Below are positions 47,139-58,050 of a DNA stretch of 64,000 nucleotides, piece after piece. This DNA is from Heliopora coerulea (taxonomy: Eukaryota > Cnidaria > Anthozoa > Scleralcyonacea > Helioporidae). Under the pieces are notes generated by a model that worked only from the letters and a program-made list of their open reading frames with translations, made no database searches and was not told where the DNA came from. Location: the NCBI GenBank assembly GCA_030142905.1, contig JASJOG010000007.1, positions 2,455,001 to 2,519,000 on the forward strand, given 5' to 3'. The position numbers and the translations under genes were made by a program. Position 1 is the first letter of the stretch, and each line of letters begins with the position of its first letter.

Positions 47139-47339
47139 CTTTTTAACTTTTTAATTTTTTAACTTTTTATCTTGTTATTAATTGTAATGTATAGTTTAAA
47201 TTCACGTAGGTTGAGTAATTAATGATGTTAATGTAAATATAGATTTGTAATGCACATAATTATTAATTGTAATTATTTCTGAAAAGCCATAGTGGAGAAA
47301 TAAATTACTTTTATGTTTATGTTATGTTACAACATTAAA

Positions 47340-48084
47340 ACCAACAAAAGGGAAATCTTCTCTTTGTGAAGTGCCACTTCGAATTTCACCACTTTATTGA
47401 AAACGGGGTAAAGATTTAAAAATCGCTTGCATTTTTGCATTCACTTGCCAATAAAGCGCTGAAAGATTTTACGATAAAGGAAACTCCAAACCACACTGCT
47501 GGCATCGACATTCACGCTGCTTAGTCTACTAATGTGAACTTCGGCTGGTCTCGAAGGCTTGCAGATTTGATAGCACATTGAGCGAAAGTGAGTCGGAAGA
47601 AAAACAACCAAACAAGTGCGACGACACCCAGTTGCTTTAGAAATTAACAGCTCAGTGACATTAAAACAAGACAACTTCACTACTTCCATAATTTAATATA
47701 CATAAAGTCAGACAAACAGAAGCTCAAATCTTACCCATTTGATGAACTGAATGTCTCCGCTGGTATAACGAATTCGCCTGATGACTATACAGTCCTTTTG
47801 CATCTCTGGCAAGCAGTTGCAATCCGCAATAACTGTTTCATAAGCAATATTCCGCTTGAATTTCCCAACAAGTCTTCTTTAAAAGTCTGATACGAAAGTT
47901 CTTGAAGCGACTTGTAGTCCTCGTACTTTTTTCCTGGTCACGTGGATCTTGTTACCAGTCCCGCCGAGAGCTACTACATGCCCCAGGAGCGGAGGTAACG
48001 AAGTTGGCGATACTTTAATTCGAAGTTTATAACGTCTTTTTGAGTGCTAGATTTGAGATGATACGTTATTACTACGGTGTTAAA
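47340..48084. other. Non-coding with one candidate exon
   Basis: Between the LINE and the dispersed repeat. The only notable signal is the minus-strand open segment with donor at 47735. Confidence 0.4.
47735..47803 (-). other. Candidate first coding exon (minus strand)
   Basis: The frame opens MQKDCIVIRRIRYTSGD and ends at TGG|GTAAGA, a good donor (GTAAGA at 47734-47729). The frame is open further upstream to about 47870. If real, the transcript would run left through the LINE towards the CGKC segments. The protein is not recognised. Confidence 0.25.
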
Positions 48085-48195
48085 AACAACTATTTCTTTC
48101 TGATCTTCGTCTCTAACTATATTACAAGACTACAACAGAGTTCTCTTAGTGGTGACGCGAACGTCAACACGAGATGTGGTCTTCAGCCAATAAGA
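48085..48195 (-). repeat. Dispersed repeat, copy 2 (partner at 6695-6800)
   Basis: Reverse-complement copy of the 6695-6800 sequence. Confidence 0.65.
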
Positions 48196-48715
48196 ACATC
48201 ACAGATTCGAAATTAGTTCAAATTACGAACGCATTCCTGGTTTTTTTGAAAACGATAATAGATGGACAATATTGACTCTACATTTATTGCTAATGATCAA
48301 AACCAATAGTGGGAGGACAGTTTGAATTTTGTGGGCAAGAAGTCCAAATGCTCAAGAGATCATAAGGGATTCTGCATCGTAGTGCAGAAAGCGCCATTTC
48401 CCCGATTCTAAGGCGTGCCGCTTTTTTAATCCTTTTTATTGAAGTTTTAGAGTTTTGAATTTCTGCTAATTGTTTATACCTTTTTTAAAAAACATCATCA
48501 ATTCTTTTTATCTATTTTGCAAACGAAGTCTTGTCCAATACAACAATAACAATTTACAGCATTTCATTTTCATTTTATTTACTGAAAGTGTGAAGAACAA
48601 GCGTCGCAGTTATTCTTACGACCAAAAACGATTCATCTTTACTTTCAATGAAAAATTGACTTGACTGAAGGAAGCATCGTTGAGGTTTTTATGTCTCTTT
48701 CCTTAAGGTCTATAG

Positions 48716-49089
48716 CAGGGGTATTAAACTAAAATTCAGGGGGGTCCAGTTACTCAACTCTCTCCCTTTGTGGGGTCCGTAACCACGAGATATTACACGT
48801 AACTATGATTCATGGAAAAAATATAGTGGCAACTTCAACATTTTATTAAACATTTTTGTGCTTTTCTTAGTTACAAGTTTATTTCTGAACAGGAACTTGA
48901 TAACCTAAAGTCCTAAACATTTATCTTCAAAATATACGTTGCTTCTAGTTCCCTAAAGAACTATTTTTTTAAATGTTGTTTAAGTGAAACTATAACTTAA
49001 TATTAGTATCACAAAAAATGTCTAGCGGTCCCGATAAAAGCCTCTCAGAGTCCGGATCCGGACCGGAGTCCGCCAGTTGGTGACCCCTG
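48716..49089. mobile_element. hAT MITE with GTCTATAG duplication
   Basis: Exact 8-bp duplications GTCTATAG (48708-48715 and 49090-49097). The ends caggggtattaaacta and, reversed, caggggtcaccaactgg are hAT-like. Confidence 0.93.
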
Positions 49090-49664
49090 GTCTATAGCTC
49101 ACTTTATCAAGGGCCAGGTTACTTAAACACTAGTGTGCCTTTTTAAAACGTTTAGTATCTGTATATCCAGAACCTTGTAAATTTTCCTATAGTCCTCTTC
49201 GCAGGGGTTTCGTCATCCCGGGGTTTCACCCTCAGGGTGAAAGCGTATGTTACTTCCAGTTATCCTGGGGTCAAAGTAACGGCAGTTGAACGACGCTTGG
49301 CCGCTGACGCAATGACGTTGCCACAAGGAACCGGAGCGACATTTGAGGAAACAAACACATGTTGAGGCAAAATCTTTTCCATTGTTACTTGGGGAGAATT
49401 AATTAAAAGTACGACGATTGAGAACCCCCTGAGAGATGAACAGAAGGTTAAAACTTGGAAAGCTTAAATGGTGAAGACATAATAAGTGACAAAAATGATA
49501 AAACCAGAGACCTCCCTCCCCAGCTGCAACAATTACAGCAGAATATCTTCGTTTAGGGGCCATCTGTAAGTACCTTGTGCAGACCTGTATTTTTGGTGCG
49601 GAGGATGACTTGGATTTAATACCTCTCGGTCACTTCAACTGAGAGTATTCCTACTAGCCACAAT

Positions 49665-50080
49665 CATAGGCGTAGAAGCCGGGGGTGCATTTGAAGCACG
49701 TTCCCCCCTAACCTTTTCGAAACAACAAAAAGTGTCCTTTTTAAATAAAAAAGAAATGTTTTTTTACAATGAAATAAAACGCATCAGTTTATGCCCTCTT
49801 GCTTGGGTTTACAGATTAAAACATATATAAGAATATGAAAAAAAGCATAGTGAACCAGACAGACTTTACTCAGATACTGTTGGAAATTTCAAAAATTTTC
49901 GAACTTTTTGTAATTTAGTCCTAATACTGGTATTAATTACTAGTCTCACTAAGATGTAAACCTGGTGTCAAAAGACTACTGGTACAAATGCTATCTATTT
50001 TGAGGGTGCCCTTTCCATGCGCAAAGGTGCCTCCAAAATGTTTTGCCCTCTCCAACCCACATATGCTTCCCACGCCACAG
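49665..50080. mobile_element. hAT-like MITE with GCCACAAT duplication
   Basis: Exact 8-bp duplications GCCACAAT (49657-49664 and 50081-50088). The imperfect ends CATAGGCGTAGAAGC and, reversed, CTGTGGCGTGGGAAGC align. Confidence 0.85.
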
Positions 50081-50469
50081 GCCACAATCGTTATCAAGTC
50101 AAACACACAGACGTTCGTACCGGTTACGATAGCAGCAGCTGTGAACAGAACGTCTTCCTATCAGTCGTCTCAGTTTGAAGAGTTCTGGCTAAAAGAGGCG
50201 TGACCTCAGACAAAGTTGTTTGAATCATTGTCCAATCTCCAAAGTAGTCAAATATGCTGTTATTTTTCCTAAAAAGAGAACAGCACGACAATTTGAACAT
50301 TTTTTGAACATTCAAAATCAACATTCTCAAACTCATTAATAATTCATGAGTATATCATTCAATCAGACGCTCTGAATGGCACCACGTGAGCGAACTTGAA
50401 ATACCATGGAAGTACTGAGCAAAGGACTTCAACTGTTGTTTCCAGTCCTTGAACTGGAAATAATCAGTT

Positions 50470-50603
50470 TTATAAGCACGTTCTCAAGCTATTCTACTCA
50501 GAAAAACTTTCTGAATTCCTGAAATGGAGTAGAATAGCTTAAGAACGTGCGTATAAAACATCCTATATCTACCAAGCTACCACATTTAAAAACTCATTGA
50601 ATA
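50470..50603. repeat. Relic of the inverted tRNA-SINE
   Basis: gcacgttctcaagctattct… and its complement form a hairpin, then gcgtataaaacatcc…ctaccaagctaccaca. The same outer arms and tail frame the insertion at 6161-6476, but the tRNA-like core has been lost here. Confidence 0.7.
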
Positions 50604-51374
50604 GTTGAAGTCCTTGGACTTAAAATATAACCCGACAGAATCGGTTTATTTATCGATACACTCATTACTAATACACTAATTCATTGTGCCAATACACTAG
50701 TTGATTCTGAGAAGTCATTCAAAGACTTCCAATTCGGACTAGACCGGGTTTTCAAGTACTCGTAATTTGTTCCAATCCTCGGATCCGCCTCGGACTAGAA
50801 CGAATTCCTCGTACTTGCAAACCCGGTCTAGTCCTCATTGTCGGCCTTGAAATATTACTTCAACGTCCATGGACAGTCTTTTGCTAAAGGGGTCATTTGC
50901 TCTAAGGTTGATATTTAATGTTGTTCGTTGTAAATTAAACGATAAAACGCGTCCTTAATCTATTTTAACTTAAATAGTAGGGTTTTTTTCAGCGGGAGCT
51001 ACATGAAACACCCGAAGTAACAAGAGACCATAAAATAAAAATTAATTCTTTTCCGGCGGCGTAAGACTTCTATTGTTTTATTCTGGATAACGCCCCATGA
51101 TTTTACTCGTCAAAGGGGAGCTTCTGCCTCGAAAGAGTTGATAGCTGGAGACAAACGCAACTGTGGATTAGTTTGGTAATTGGTTTCTAAATTATCTGAC
51201 AGTTTTTATGCAAATCATACTTGAGTTGTTCTCCAGATGCCAAAGAAAGAAAGTAGCATAATTTACATAAAACTCGTCAAATGCAACTTTTGTCAACAGC
51301 AAAAGATAACGATTGAAGCAAGAACTCAGAACTGTATTTGTAATTTGACGCAGGAACTAGGGGTACTCAACAGA

Positions 51375-52340
51375 ATGGTCAACATTTCGACATCACCTTT
51401 TGCGGAGAATAATTTGTCCTCCGCTTCGTCTAATTTCGCCTTACCATTTACACTAAATGAAAAATTGACATTATCAATTTACGTCGGTGTTGTGTCATTT
51501 GCTGGAACCATAGGTAACATTTTGGTGATAATTTGCATTTTAAACCAAGACATTAATTTCTCTGTGGCAGAAAACCCGACCAATTGTTTGTTGCTAAGTC
51601 AAGCAGTTGCTGATCTTTTAGTTTCATGTCTGAGTGGACCAACCTACATCCTGGCGATATATGAACCGAAAAGGCGTTTTCTCATCGATTCCCTTGGAAG
51701 ATTTACGGCAGCTGCGTCGATTGGAAACCTCGCGTTGTTAACACTCAACAGGTTTATATCCATCTATTCCTCTTTCAAGTATCTGAGAATCGTGACGCCA
51801 AGTCGAACGAAGGCCGCCATCGCTCTCAGCTGGATGATATCTCTGATATTTGGAATATTGGCGGATGTCGAGCATCGAACAAACGTAAGGCAGCTCGGTG
51901 AAATTTTAAAATTCTACATTACTCTTTCCCTTGTTGCCATATCAGGTTGCCATATGTATATGTATAAAAAAGCAAGATACCATAAAAAAGAAATTAAGAG
52001 ATTGACTTATCGTCCGACGGGGTATCATGGTGGGTTAGAGAAAGACCTGCAATCTGTGTTCTCATTACTGCTCATCTGTGGAACTTTTTTTGTCACTTGG
52101 GCACCGTTAGCAATCTTTACATTAGTTTACAAAAATTATAACCCATCAGCTTACATGCGAATTTTAATGTCTCTACTAACTTTGATGTACCTCAATTCGG
52201 CCATAAATCCGGTTATTTACTACTTTCGCAGTTCAAAATACCGCAGGGCTCTTCGCCATTTGAACAGGAGGTATAATGAACGAAAAGTTGGATGTCTTCA
52301 GCGGAACAAGAAACATCCATTTGTACGGAAAGAACAGTAG
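51375..52340 (+). CDS. Rhodopsin-class GPCR 1 (orphan, MECA-like)
   Basis: Intronless, seven hydrophobic helices. Landmarks: GTIGNILVI (N1.50), SQAVADLLV (D2.50), LNRFISI where DRY is usual, ALSWMI (W4.50), FFVTWAP (W6.48 and P6.50, Cys of CWxP replaced by Thr) and NSAINPVIYYF (NPxxY). The canonical Cys at the top of helix 3 and its partner loop Cys are missing, and helix 5 lacks the Pro kept in its two paralogues. An ORF also opens at 51237, but Met 51375 aligns with the starts of receptors 2 and 3 (MVNISTSPF versus MTNFSSSPF), and the upstream 46 codons match the 5' untranslated region of receptor 2. Asn-linked glycosylation sites lie near the start. The tail is cut short by a frameshift relative to its paralogues. 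Ligand unknown. Confidence 0.85.
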   Translation: MVNISTSPFAENNLSSASSNFALPFTLNEKLTLSIYVGVVSFAGTIGNILVIICILNQDINFSVAENPTNCLLLSQAVADLLVSCLSGPTYILAIYEPKRRFLIDSLGRFTAAASIGNLALLTLNRFISIYSSFKYLRIVTPSRTKAAIALSWMISLIFGILADVEHRTNVRQLGEILKFYITLSLVAISGCHMYMYKKARYHKKEIKRLTYRPTGYHGGLEKDLQSVFSLLLICGTFFVTWAPLAIFTLVYKNYNPSAYMRILMSLLTLMYLNSAINPVIYYFRSSKYRRALRHLNRRYNERKVGCLQRNKKHPFVRKEQ

Positions 52341-55300
52341 TCAAATTTCACCTCAAAAGACACCAATCGGAGAAACTGAGCAAGTAACATTAAGGAAGAT
52401 GCAACAACGACAAAGTTTCTACTTTACCAGAAGGACACAGTCGTGATCACAGCGTAAATCCATCCTGGTGAATTAGTCCAACGTTGTCGGAACCCAGGCG
52501 TTTGACAAATGAAAACACGAGCTTGCAAACTGTTTGGAGTTTGCCAGCAAATATTTGCAAAATTTTGCTTGACGTGTTCAGCGCCTTAAAGAGGCTAATT
52601 ATGGTGACATCCATCCTTCACGTTCATAATTGACATCCATGACAAATGTAGTGAATAAGAACATCTGTGAAGCAGAAATAATTTCGGATTTGGGAATGGA
52701 CTAAGAACTGTCCAATGTTTTTCAAATGACTCAAGAATGTCTTTGTTTCATCTTTCGTTTAATTTTACGGTTGAAATTGTCAGAAAACTTAATCTAAAAA
52801 TTAAAAACTGATAGTAAGAAACAAACCATTATAGTTGACAGATTCGCAAGTTTTTTAAGCCTGTAGGTCACACAATTTTAATACATAATAAAAATGCGCA
52901 GTAAGAACAAAACAGCGAAAGTTTATTAAGGTTGTGTATTGAAAAAATACGATGACAAAAAACTAAAGTTTCAATTGAAGGCCGTTCGTCAGAGTGGATC
53001 ATGAAACAAAACGTTAGTTTCGCGACTTCTACTTCCATATACAACCCTTAAACGACAACACATCTGTTCACTCTTAATTTAAATTTCTGAGGACTTCAAC
53101 TCAGCAAATGGAGTGACGTGGGGGCTGTTTACCTCATGAAAGCCTTTTTACGGTTGTAAAAGATAATTTGTATTCAGTTTTGTCTTTTCATAAAGCCATA
53201 CGAAACTAACTCTGATTTTCTTGAAGTTTCATTTTGGGTGCAGCTTATACTTCAAATGATGGTACGAACAAATTGCTGGACATGATACTGCGCGGATGAA
53301 TGGCACTACCAGACGATACAGAAAAATCTGGCGTTAACTAAGGGAATGTTTATACGCAGGGGAGTCAGCCCTAGTGAGAAGGCTGAATTTCGCCTCGCCT
53401 TTACATGGGAATTTTCTGGCGCTTCTAGCAGGACTGGATCTAGCGTGCTTGCGTGATAGGAGGGCCAGCCCTTCTGATTATTTAGATGGAAAATTACAGC
53501 CCTCCTCGCATGTAAACGAAAAAATTTTTACGAGGGATTTGACAGGGAGGCGAGATCTGCAAAAAGGGTCAGCCTTGTTTGGATAGAAACAGGGTTTACC
53601 AAACTATCTTGTTTGACTAAAATGATAAAGTCAATAAAGTTGATGCAGTTAATTTAGCTAGAAGATTGTCCAATGTCCCAACGACTATAAGTAGCTATCA
53701 AACACACGCTCAACTCCCTGTCCGCTGAGAAAACTAATGGCAACATCTTCAAGCCTCTAAATTTCTGAAAAATCACAGAATTCCAATACTGCACAGACTT
53801 AAATTCAATACTCCACAGTTTCTATTCAATACTACACACTAAAATAAGCCATGATTTCGAGTATGGAAACCATACCTTTTTAAGACCCAACCGCGACCAA
53901 TTGCGAAAATTAACTCACGAGCGTCTGGCAGGGAAGCATCAGTTTCTTTAGGAAAACGCGAAATCTCTTCAGACCAACCTTTAACGTGACGAACAAGATA
54001 AAGATTGTTACTGGGAATAAATGAAAACTCGGAATGATTTAGAAATATTTCCAAGAACATAGCTTCAGTTTCATGCCGGTCTCATGTAAACAATTCGGAA
54101 AATGTTCACGTTGGTAGTAGTCTCAATTCGTACCGGTCTTATGTAAATGGAGTCTAAAACAAGGATTTGCAAGGGAAGCGATCTGACTTCGTACTGGTCT
54201 CGTTGAATCAGTTCCTAAAGAGTTGCATTCCGACGCTCGAAGGTTTACATACACTTAGTATAGACTCCATTTTAAGTAATCAAGTGTAAGTGTCGAAGAT
54301 TCCTTGGTAACACCCTCCACTACATTGTATGTTAGAAAGGATAGTCCATCGTGATTCAAGGCACTCGAGAAATGAATTTATAAGTCGCTTTTTTTTAACA
54401 GAAAAAAAATTCCTGTTAAACCGTGTAAATGGAACCACAGCTTTATTGTAACGTTGGTCTTACAGATTTAGCCACTTACAGATATTTTGAATAAAAAAGT
54501 TTTCCAGAGCGTGAGAACCCTTGTCTCTTCACCATTCTCAGCCACGGCTCCCTACCTTTGAAAATCCTACCTACATCTCCTATCAAGAGAATAGCAGATG
54601 TTCCCATTTAAAACTTGTAACCAGAACAACATCTTATCTTTAAGTAGTATTGGAGCAGAGAGACAAAAAAAGAAGTTGTAATTATGAGACTCTCCGCCCA
54701 CCACAACTGATGTTTATACAGATGAACATCTATACGTCTTTGAAGTCCACAATGACGTGGAGTGAATTCCGGACGCGGAGGTGTACAAAAAAAAGCGTTA
54801 GAGTATTCTTGAGAAGGTTTACGGACATTTTCGTGGTACATTCCATTTAAGTTTACGTTGAAAACTAAGAAAAGCCAATTGAAAAACAAACCGAAAAAAC
54901 GCTATGACCGTTGAAAGACTTTCATTCCTATCAAGTTGGATTGCTGGAAAACATCAACTCAGTTCTTAATTTAAATTCAACTTTCACTTGCTGTCGAAAT
55001 TTGTTTAACGGGATCGTTAAAGATTATTTATAATTAATGTTTGACGTAAGTTACTGTCATGGAAATAAGTAGATGTTTATGAAGGAACCACTGAATCTAT
55101 TTTCCACTTAAAAATATTTTTTGCTCGCAATGAAAATAAAACGGAAGGCCTGAAGCAAGCAGATAAAAATGACAAAAACAAAAATTTCCGAAGAGATACG
55201 CTGTAACTGACCAGTTTCCCCCATAAGCTTCCCAAACTATCTCGCTGGAATATGCATGAAATCATTCCTGATTAGTTTACCAGGTGTAAAGTTAAAAAAA

Positions 55301-55426
55301 GTAGCATACTTTGAATATAAACTCGTGATATGCAAGCTTAAGCATCAAAAAGAGTGAACATGCGAAGCAAAAACTGACTACATTGTGTAATCTAGTATGG
55401 AACCTTAAAGCTGGACGAGTGACAAA
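52341..55426. other. Intergenic between GPCR 1 and 2
   Basis: The first ~100 bp preserve, out of frame, the receptor tail found in the paralogues. 53340-53600 and 54060-54260 hold repeated words (tcatgtaaac, ggtctcatgtaaa) typical of decayed MITEs. No other gene was recognised. The last ~130 bp match the 5' region of receptor 1. Confidence 0.45.
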
Positions 55427-56569
55427 ATGACCAATTTCTCCAGCTCACCTTTTTCGCCGCAGAATTTTTCTCGCTTCTCTAATGATTTCACAGTATTTAC
55501 ACCGACAGAAACGTGTGCATTCTCGATCCTGGTCGGCGTTGTGTCGTTTTTCGGAACCGCAGGCAATCTTTTGGTTATCGTTAACATTTTAAACCAGGAT
55601 ATTAATTCGTCCGTGTCAGAAAACCCAACTAATCTCTTGTTGTTGAGTCAAGCGATCGCTGATCTGCTGGTTTCCTGCGCGAGTGGACCAGCATTTATCC
55701 TCAGCATATACGAAAGGAAAGCAAATGTTGTATCTAAGTCACTTGGCCAACTTACTGGAGCTGCATCGGTTGGAAACCTAGTGTTACTAACGTTAAACCG
55801 GTTCGTATCTATTCAATCCTCACTCCAGTACCCTAGAATTGTGACGGCTGGCCGAACGAAGGCCGCTATCGCTCTCAGCTGGACGACATCTCTGATACTT
55901 GGGATCTTGACGATTGCTGGGTGTCTAACCGAAATAAGACAGATAACTCGAATAACAAAATTCTACATCATTCCTTCCTTTTTTGTCATAGCCGGCTGCT
56001 ATATATACATGTACAAAAAAGCAAGACACCATATGAAAGAAATTAAGAGGACGAGTTATCATCCGACAGGGTACCAAGTCGGGTTAGAGAAGGACCTGAA
56101 GTCTGTATTCTCCTTGCTGATCGTCTCTGGTACTTTCTTCGTCACTTGGACGCCGTTCACAATCTTTACGTTCGTGTCAGATCAAGAGGAAGACCCAATA
56201 CGTTACTATCGAATTTTTTCGGTTCTCCTCTCTTTAATTATTTTGAATTCAGCCGTTGACCCAGTGATCTACTACTTTCGCAGTGCCAAATTCCGGCAGG
56301 GATTGCGTAATTTGAAAAGAAGGTACAGAGAACGGAGGACCGGAGGTTGTGAACAGATGAGGCAACTACCAGTTGTGGTGTACAGAAAGAACGATAAAAT
56401 TTCATGTGAAGGAACACCTGTGGGTGAAACCGTTTTAGAAACAGTTGGGGAAGCATCCGTTACGAAGAAAAATAGCCACAACAACGAAGCTTTTGCTTTG
56501 GCATTTGAATATAGTGATGAAAAAACCGAAGACAATTTGTTATCACAAGTTAGAGAGCGAGAAATTTAA
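55427..56569 (+). CDS. Rhodopsin-class GPCR 2 (orphan, MECA-like)
   Basis: A 380-residue intronless receptor and the longest of the three. Landmarks: glycosylation sites N3 and N13, GTAGNLLVI (N1.50), SQAIADLLVS (D2.50), LNRFVSI in place of DRY, LSWTTS, FYIIPSFFVIAGC (helix 5 Pro), KDLKSVFSLLI…FFVTWTPF (helix 6) and NSAVDPVIYYFRS, a DPxxY form. No Cys sits at the top of helix 3 and the second extracellular loop is very short. DPxxY followed by FRS, together with the missing disulfide, is known from the melanocortin/EDG/cannabinoid/adenosine (MECA) group. That points to a MECA-like origin, but NRF replaces DRY, so coupling may be unusual. The cytosolic tail is ~80 residues with many Ser/Thr. 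Tandem with receptors 1 and 3, same strand. Confidence 0.9.
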   Translation: MTNFSSSPFSPQNFSRFSNDFTVFTPTETCAFSILVGVVSFFGTAGNLLVIVNILNQDINSSVSENPTNLLLLSQAIADLLVSCASGPAFILSIYERKANVVSKSLGQLTGAASVGNLVLLTLNRFVSIQSSLQYPRIVTAGRTKAAIALSWTTSLILGILTIAGCLTEIRQITRITKFYIIPSFFVIAGCYIYMYKKARHHMKEIKRTSYHPTGYQVGLEKDLKSVFSLLIVSGTFFVTWTPFTIFTFVSDQEEDPIRYYRIFSVLLSLIILNSAVDPVIYYFRSAKFRQGLRNLKRRYRERRTGGCEQMRQLPVVVYRKNDKISCEGTPVGETVLETVGEASVTKKNSHNNEAFALAFEYSDEKTEDNLLSQVREREI

Positions 56570-58050
56570 ACACCAAACGCAACAGCGGCGAATTACTCCA
56601 AAACTAATAGAGAATAACATTCGAAAATGAGCTCTTGCCTCGTAACAGGTTAATGTGTAACGAGCGAATGGAATTCACGGTGTGGCCACGAAAAACTATA
56701 AATCTAACTTGTGATGAAAAATTGTCTTCGTTATTTTCATCACTCACTCACAACACACAGAAAGAGACCAAAAACCAGGCCTAAGTTCAACAGCTGCTGT
56801 AATTGTACAGTACAAGGGACGGGCTTCGGAACCAAATCGGGAGGACGGTTCAATCCCCACGACCTCCTGCTACGGACCTCCAAAGGTCTACATTCTGGGG
56901 CTCGTTGACATCGCAAAATGAGTAAAGGTTTGGGACGGGGCGGTGATTTAAGACAGCCATTTCTGGATGTGTGATCAATCAAATGAATTCGAAAGAGTTT
57001 TATGCAGCGAAGTTTCAGCGGAACTAATGAAACATTCAGAGATGAAACCATCCATTACTTTTCAAGTTTGAGATTAAATAAAAACAGCTCGTTGCTGAAT
57101 TCACAGAAGGAACGTTTTGAAACCTCTTGAAGTCAATAATGTAGCAGTTGAAATACAATAATTAAATATAGCACTGGGTACTCCGGAGTAATGATTAATA
57201 ATATAGACCGTTATTGTTAGACTCCATCAACATGATATGATTGCCGACAAAGATCGTTCGCTTTGATGAATATGATTAAGTGACAAGACTTTTCAGGACG
57301 TATTGCCAATGAGTCGTACCCAGGAACTGCGCCCTTGAGACAACATCACATACACCAGGATGACCAATCGTAAACGACGATCGGATCGTGTAAATTGCCA
57401 TTGGTCTATCACAAATGCAATCCTCCAACTCCAATGTTAGTATTACATGTTTGGACGTTTGCGTCGGTGAATTTCTTTAAAACAAGGTAAATGAATTAAA
57501 AGAAACGAAAGTAACAACTAATCTGAATTTTAACGTCTTTTACTAAACAGAACACCCAATGACCTAATTGCGAATAATCTGTCGTGACAACCTCCATTGA
57601 TATCTTGCTATGGTATTCGCCAGGGTAGCATCTATCCTGACGTCAATTTTCTAAACCATCACCGAATATAATATGCCTTAATTGTGATAATCGAGGAGAG
57701 TATGGTTACTATGGTAACAACAGATAACCGCTTAATTTGAAAGATACGTTATGTTCATCACAGTTCTTCTGCAGACAGCATTATTGAACTTGTAATAATT
57801 TTCAAGATAGAGATGGCTATATAAAGTGCGGACCTGACAGTATGTAAATGTAGAAACTGTACGGACCCACCTTAACAGGTGCAAAAAAAAAAAAAAACAC
57901 AAAAAAACAAAAAAACACGAATATAGTTTACATTAAAACTCTTCACCTGCTTTCAACATTTCCTAATTGCCAGAGACAAATTAACGAAGTAAATACTCAG
58001 AAAGGGGATTTATCATCTGACAAGGAACCTTTGGTACTTCATTTAACAGA
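56570..58050. other. Intergenic between GPCR 2 and 3
   Basis: No gene recognised. About 56980-57050 shares ~60 bp (…gaagtttcagc.gaactaatgaaacatt) in inverse orientation with 60055-60130. A poly-A/ACA tract lies at 57882-57918. Confidence 0.45.

Larger units (their letters stand above)
42790..47335 (+). mobile_element. CR1/L2-like LINE, nearly full length, degraded
   Basis: Two ORFs in LINE order, ORF1 (42968-44086) and ORF2 (44086-47138), followed by a ~190-bp AT-rich 3' UTR ending in a small repeat (ttttatgtttatgttatgtt). The 5' border is approximate. ORF2 has an apurinic-like endonuclease N-terminal to reverse transcriptase, the non-LTR arrangement. Three lesions break ORF2. Confidence 0.85.
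49308..50945. repeat. Right copy of the duplicated non-coding block
   Basis: Collinear partner of 953-1735, lengthened by ~760 bp (49546-50304, including a MITE) and by a tRNA-repeat relic (about 50470-50603). It ends about 290 bp upstream of the first GPCR ORF. No LMF1-like exon is found at its left edge, in contrast to the other copy. Confidence 0.75.

Noticed and set aside
51237..51374. 46-codon N-terminal extension of GPCR 1
   Set aside because: The nucleotide sequence matches the untranslated region upstream of GPCR 2, and the paralogue starts align with Met at 51375.
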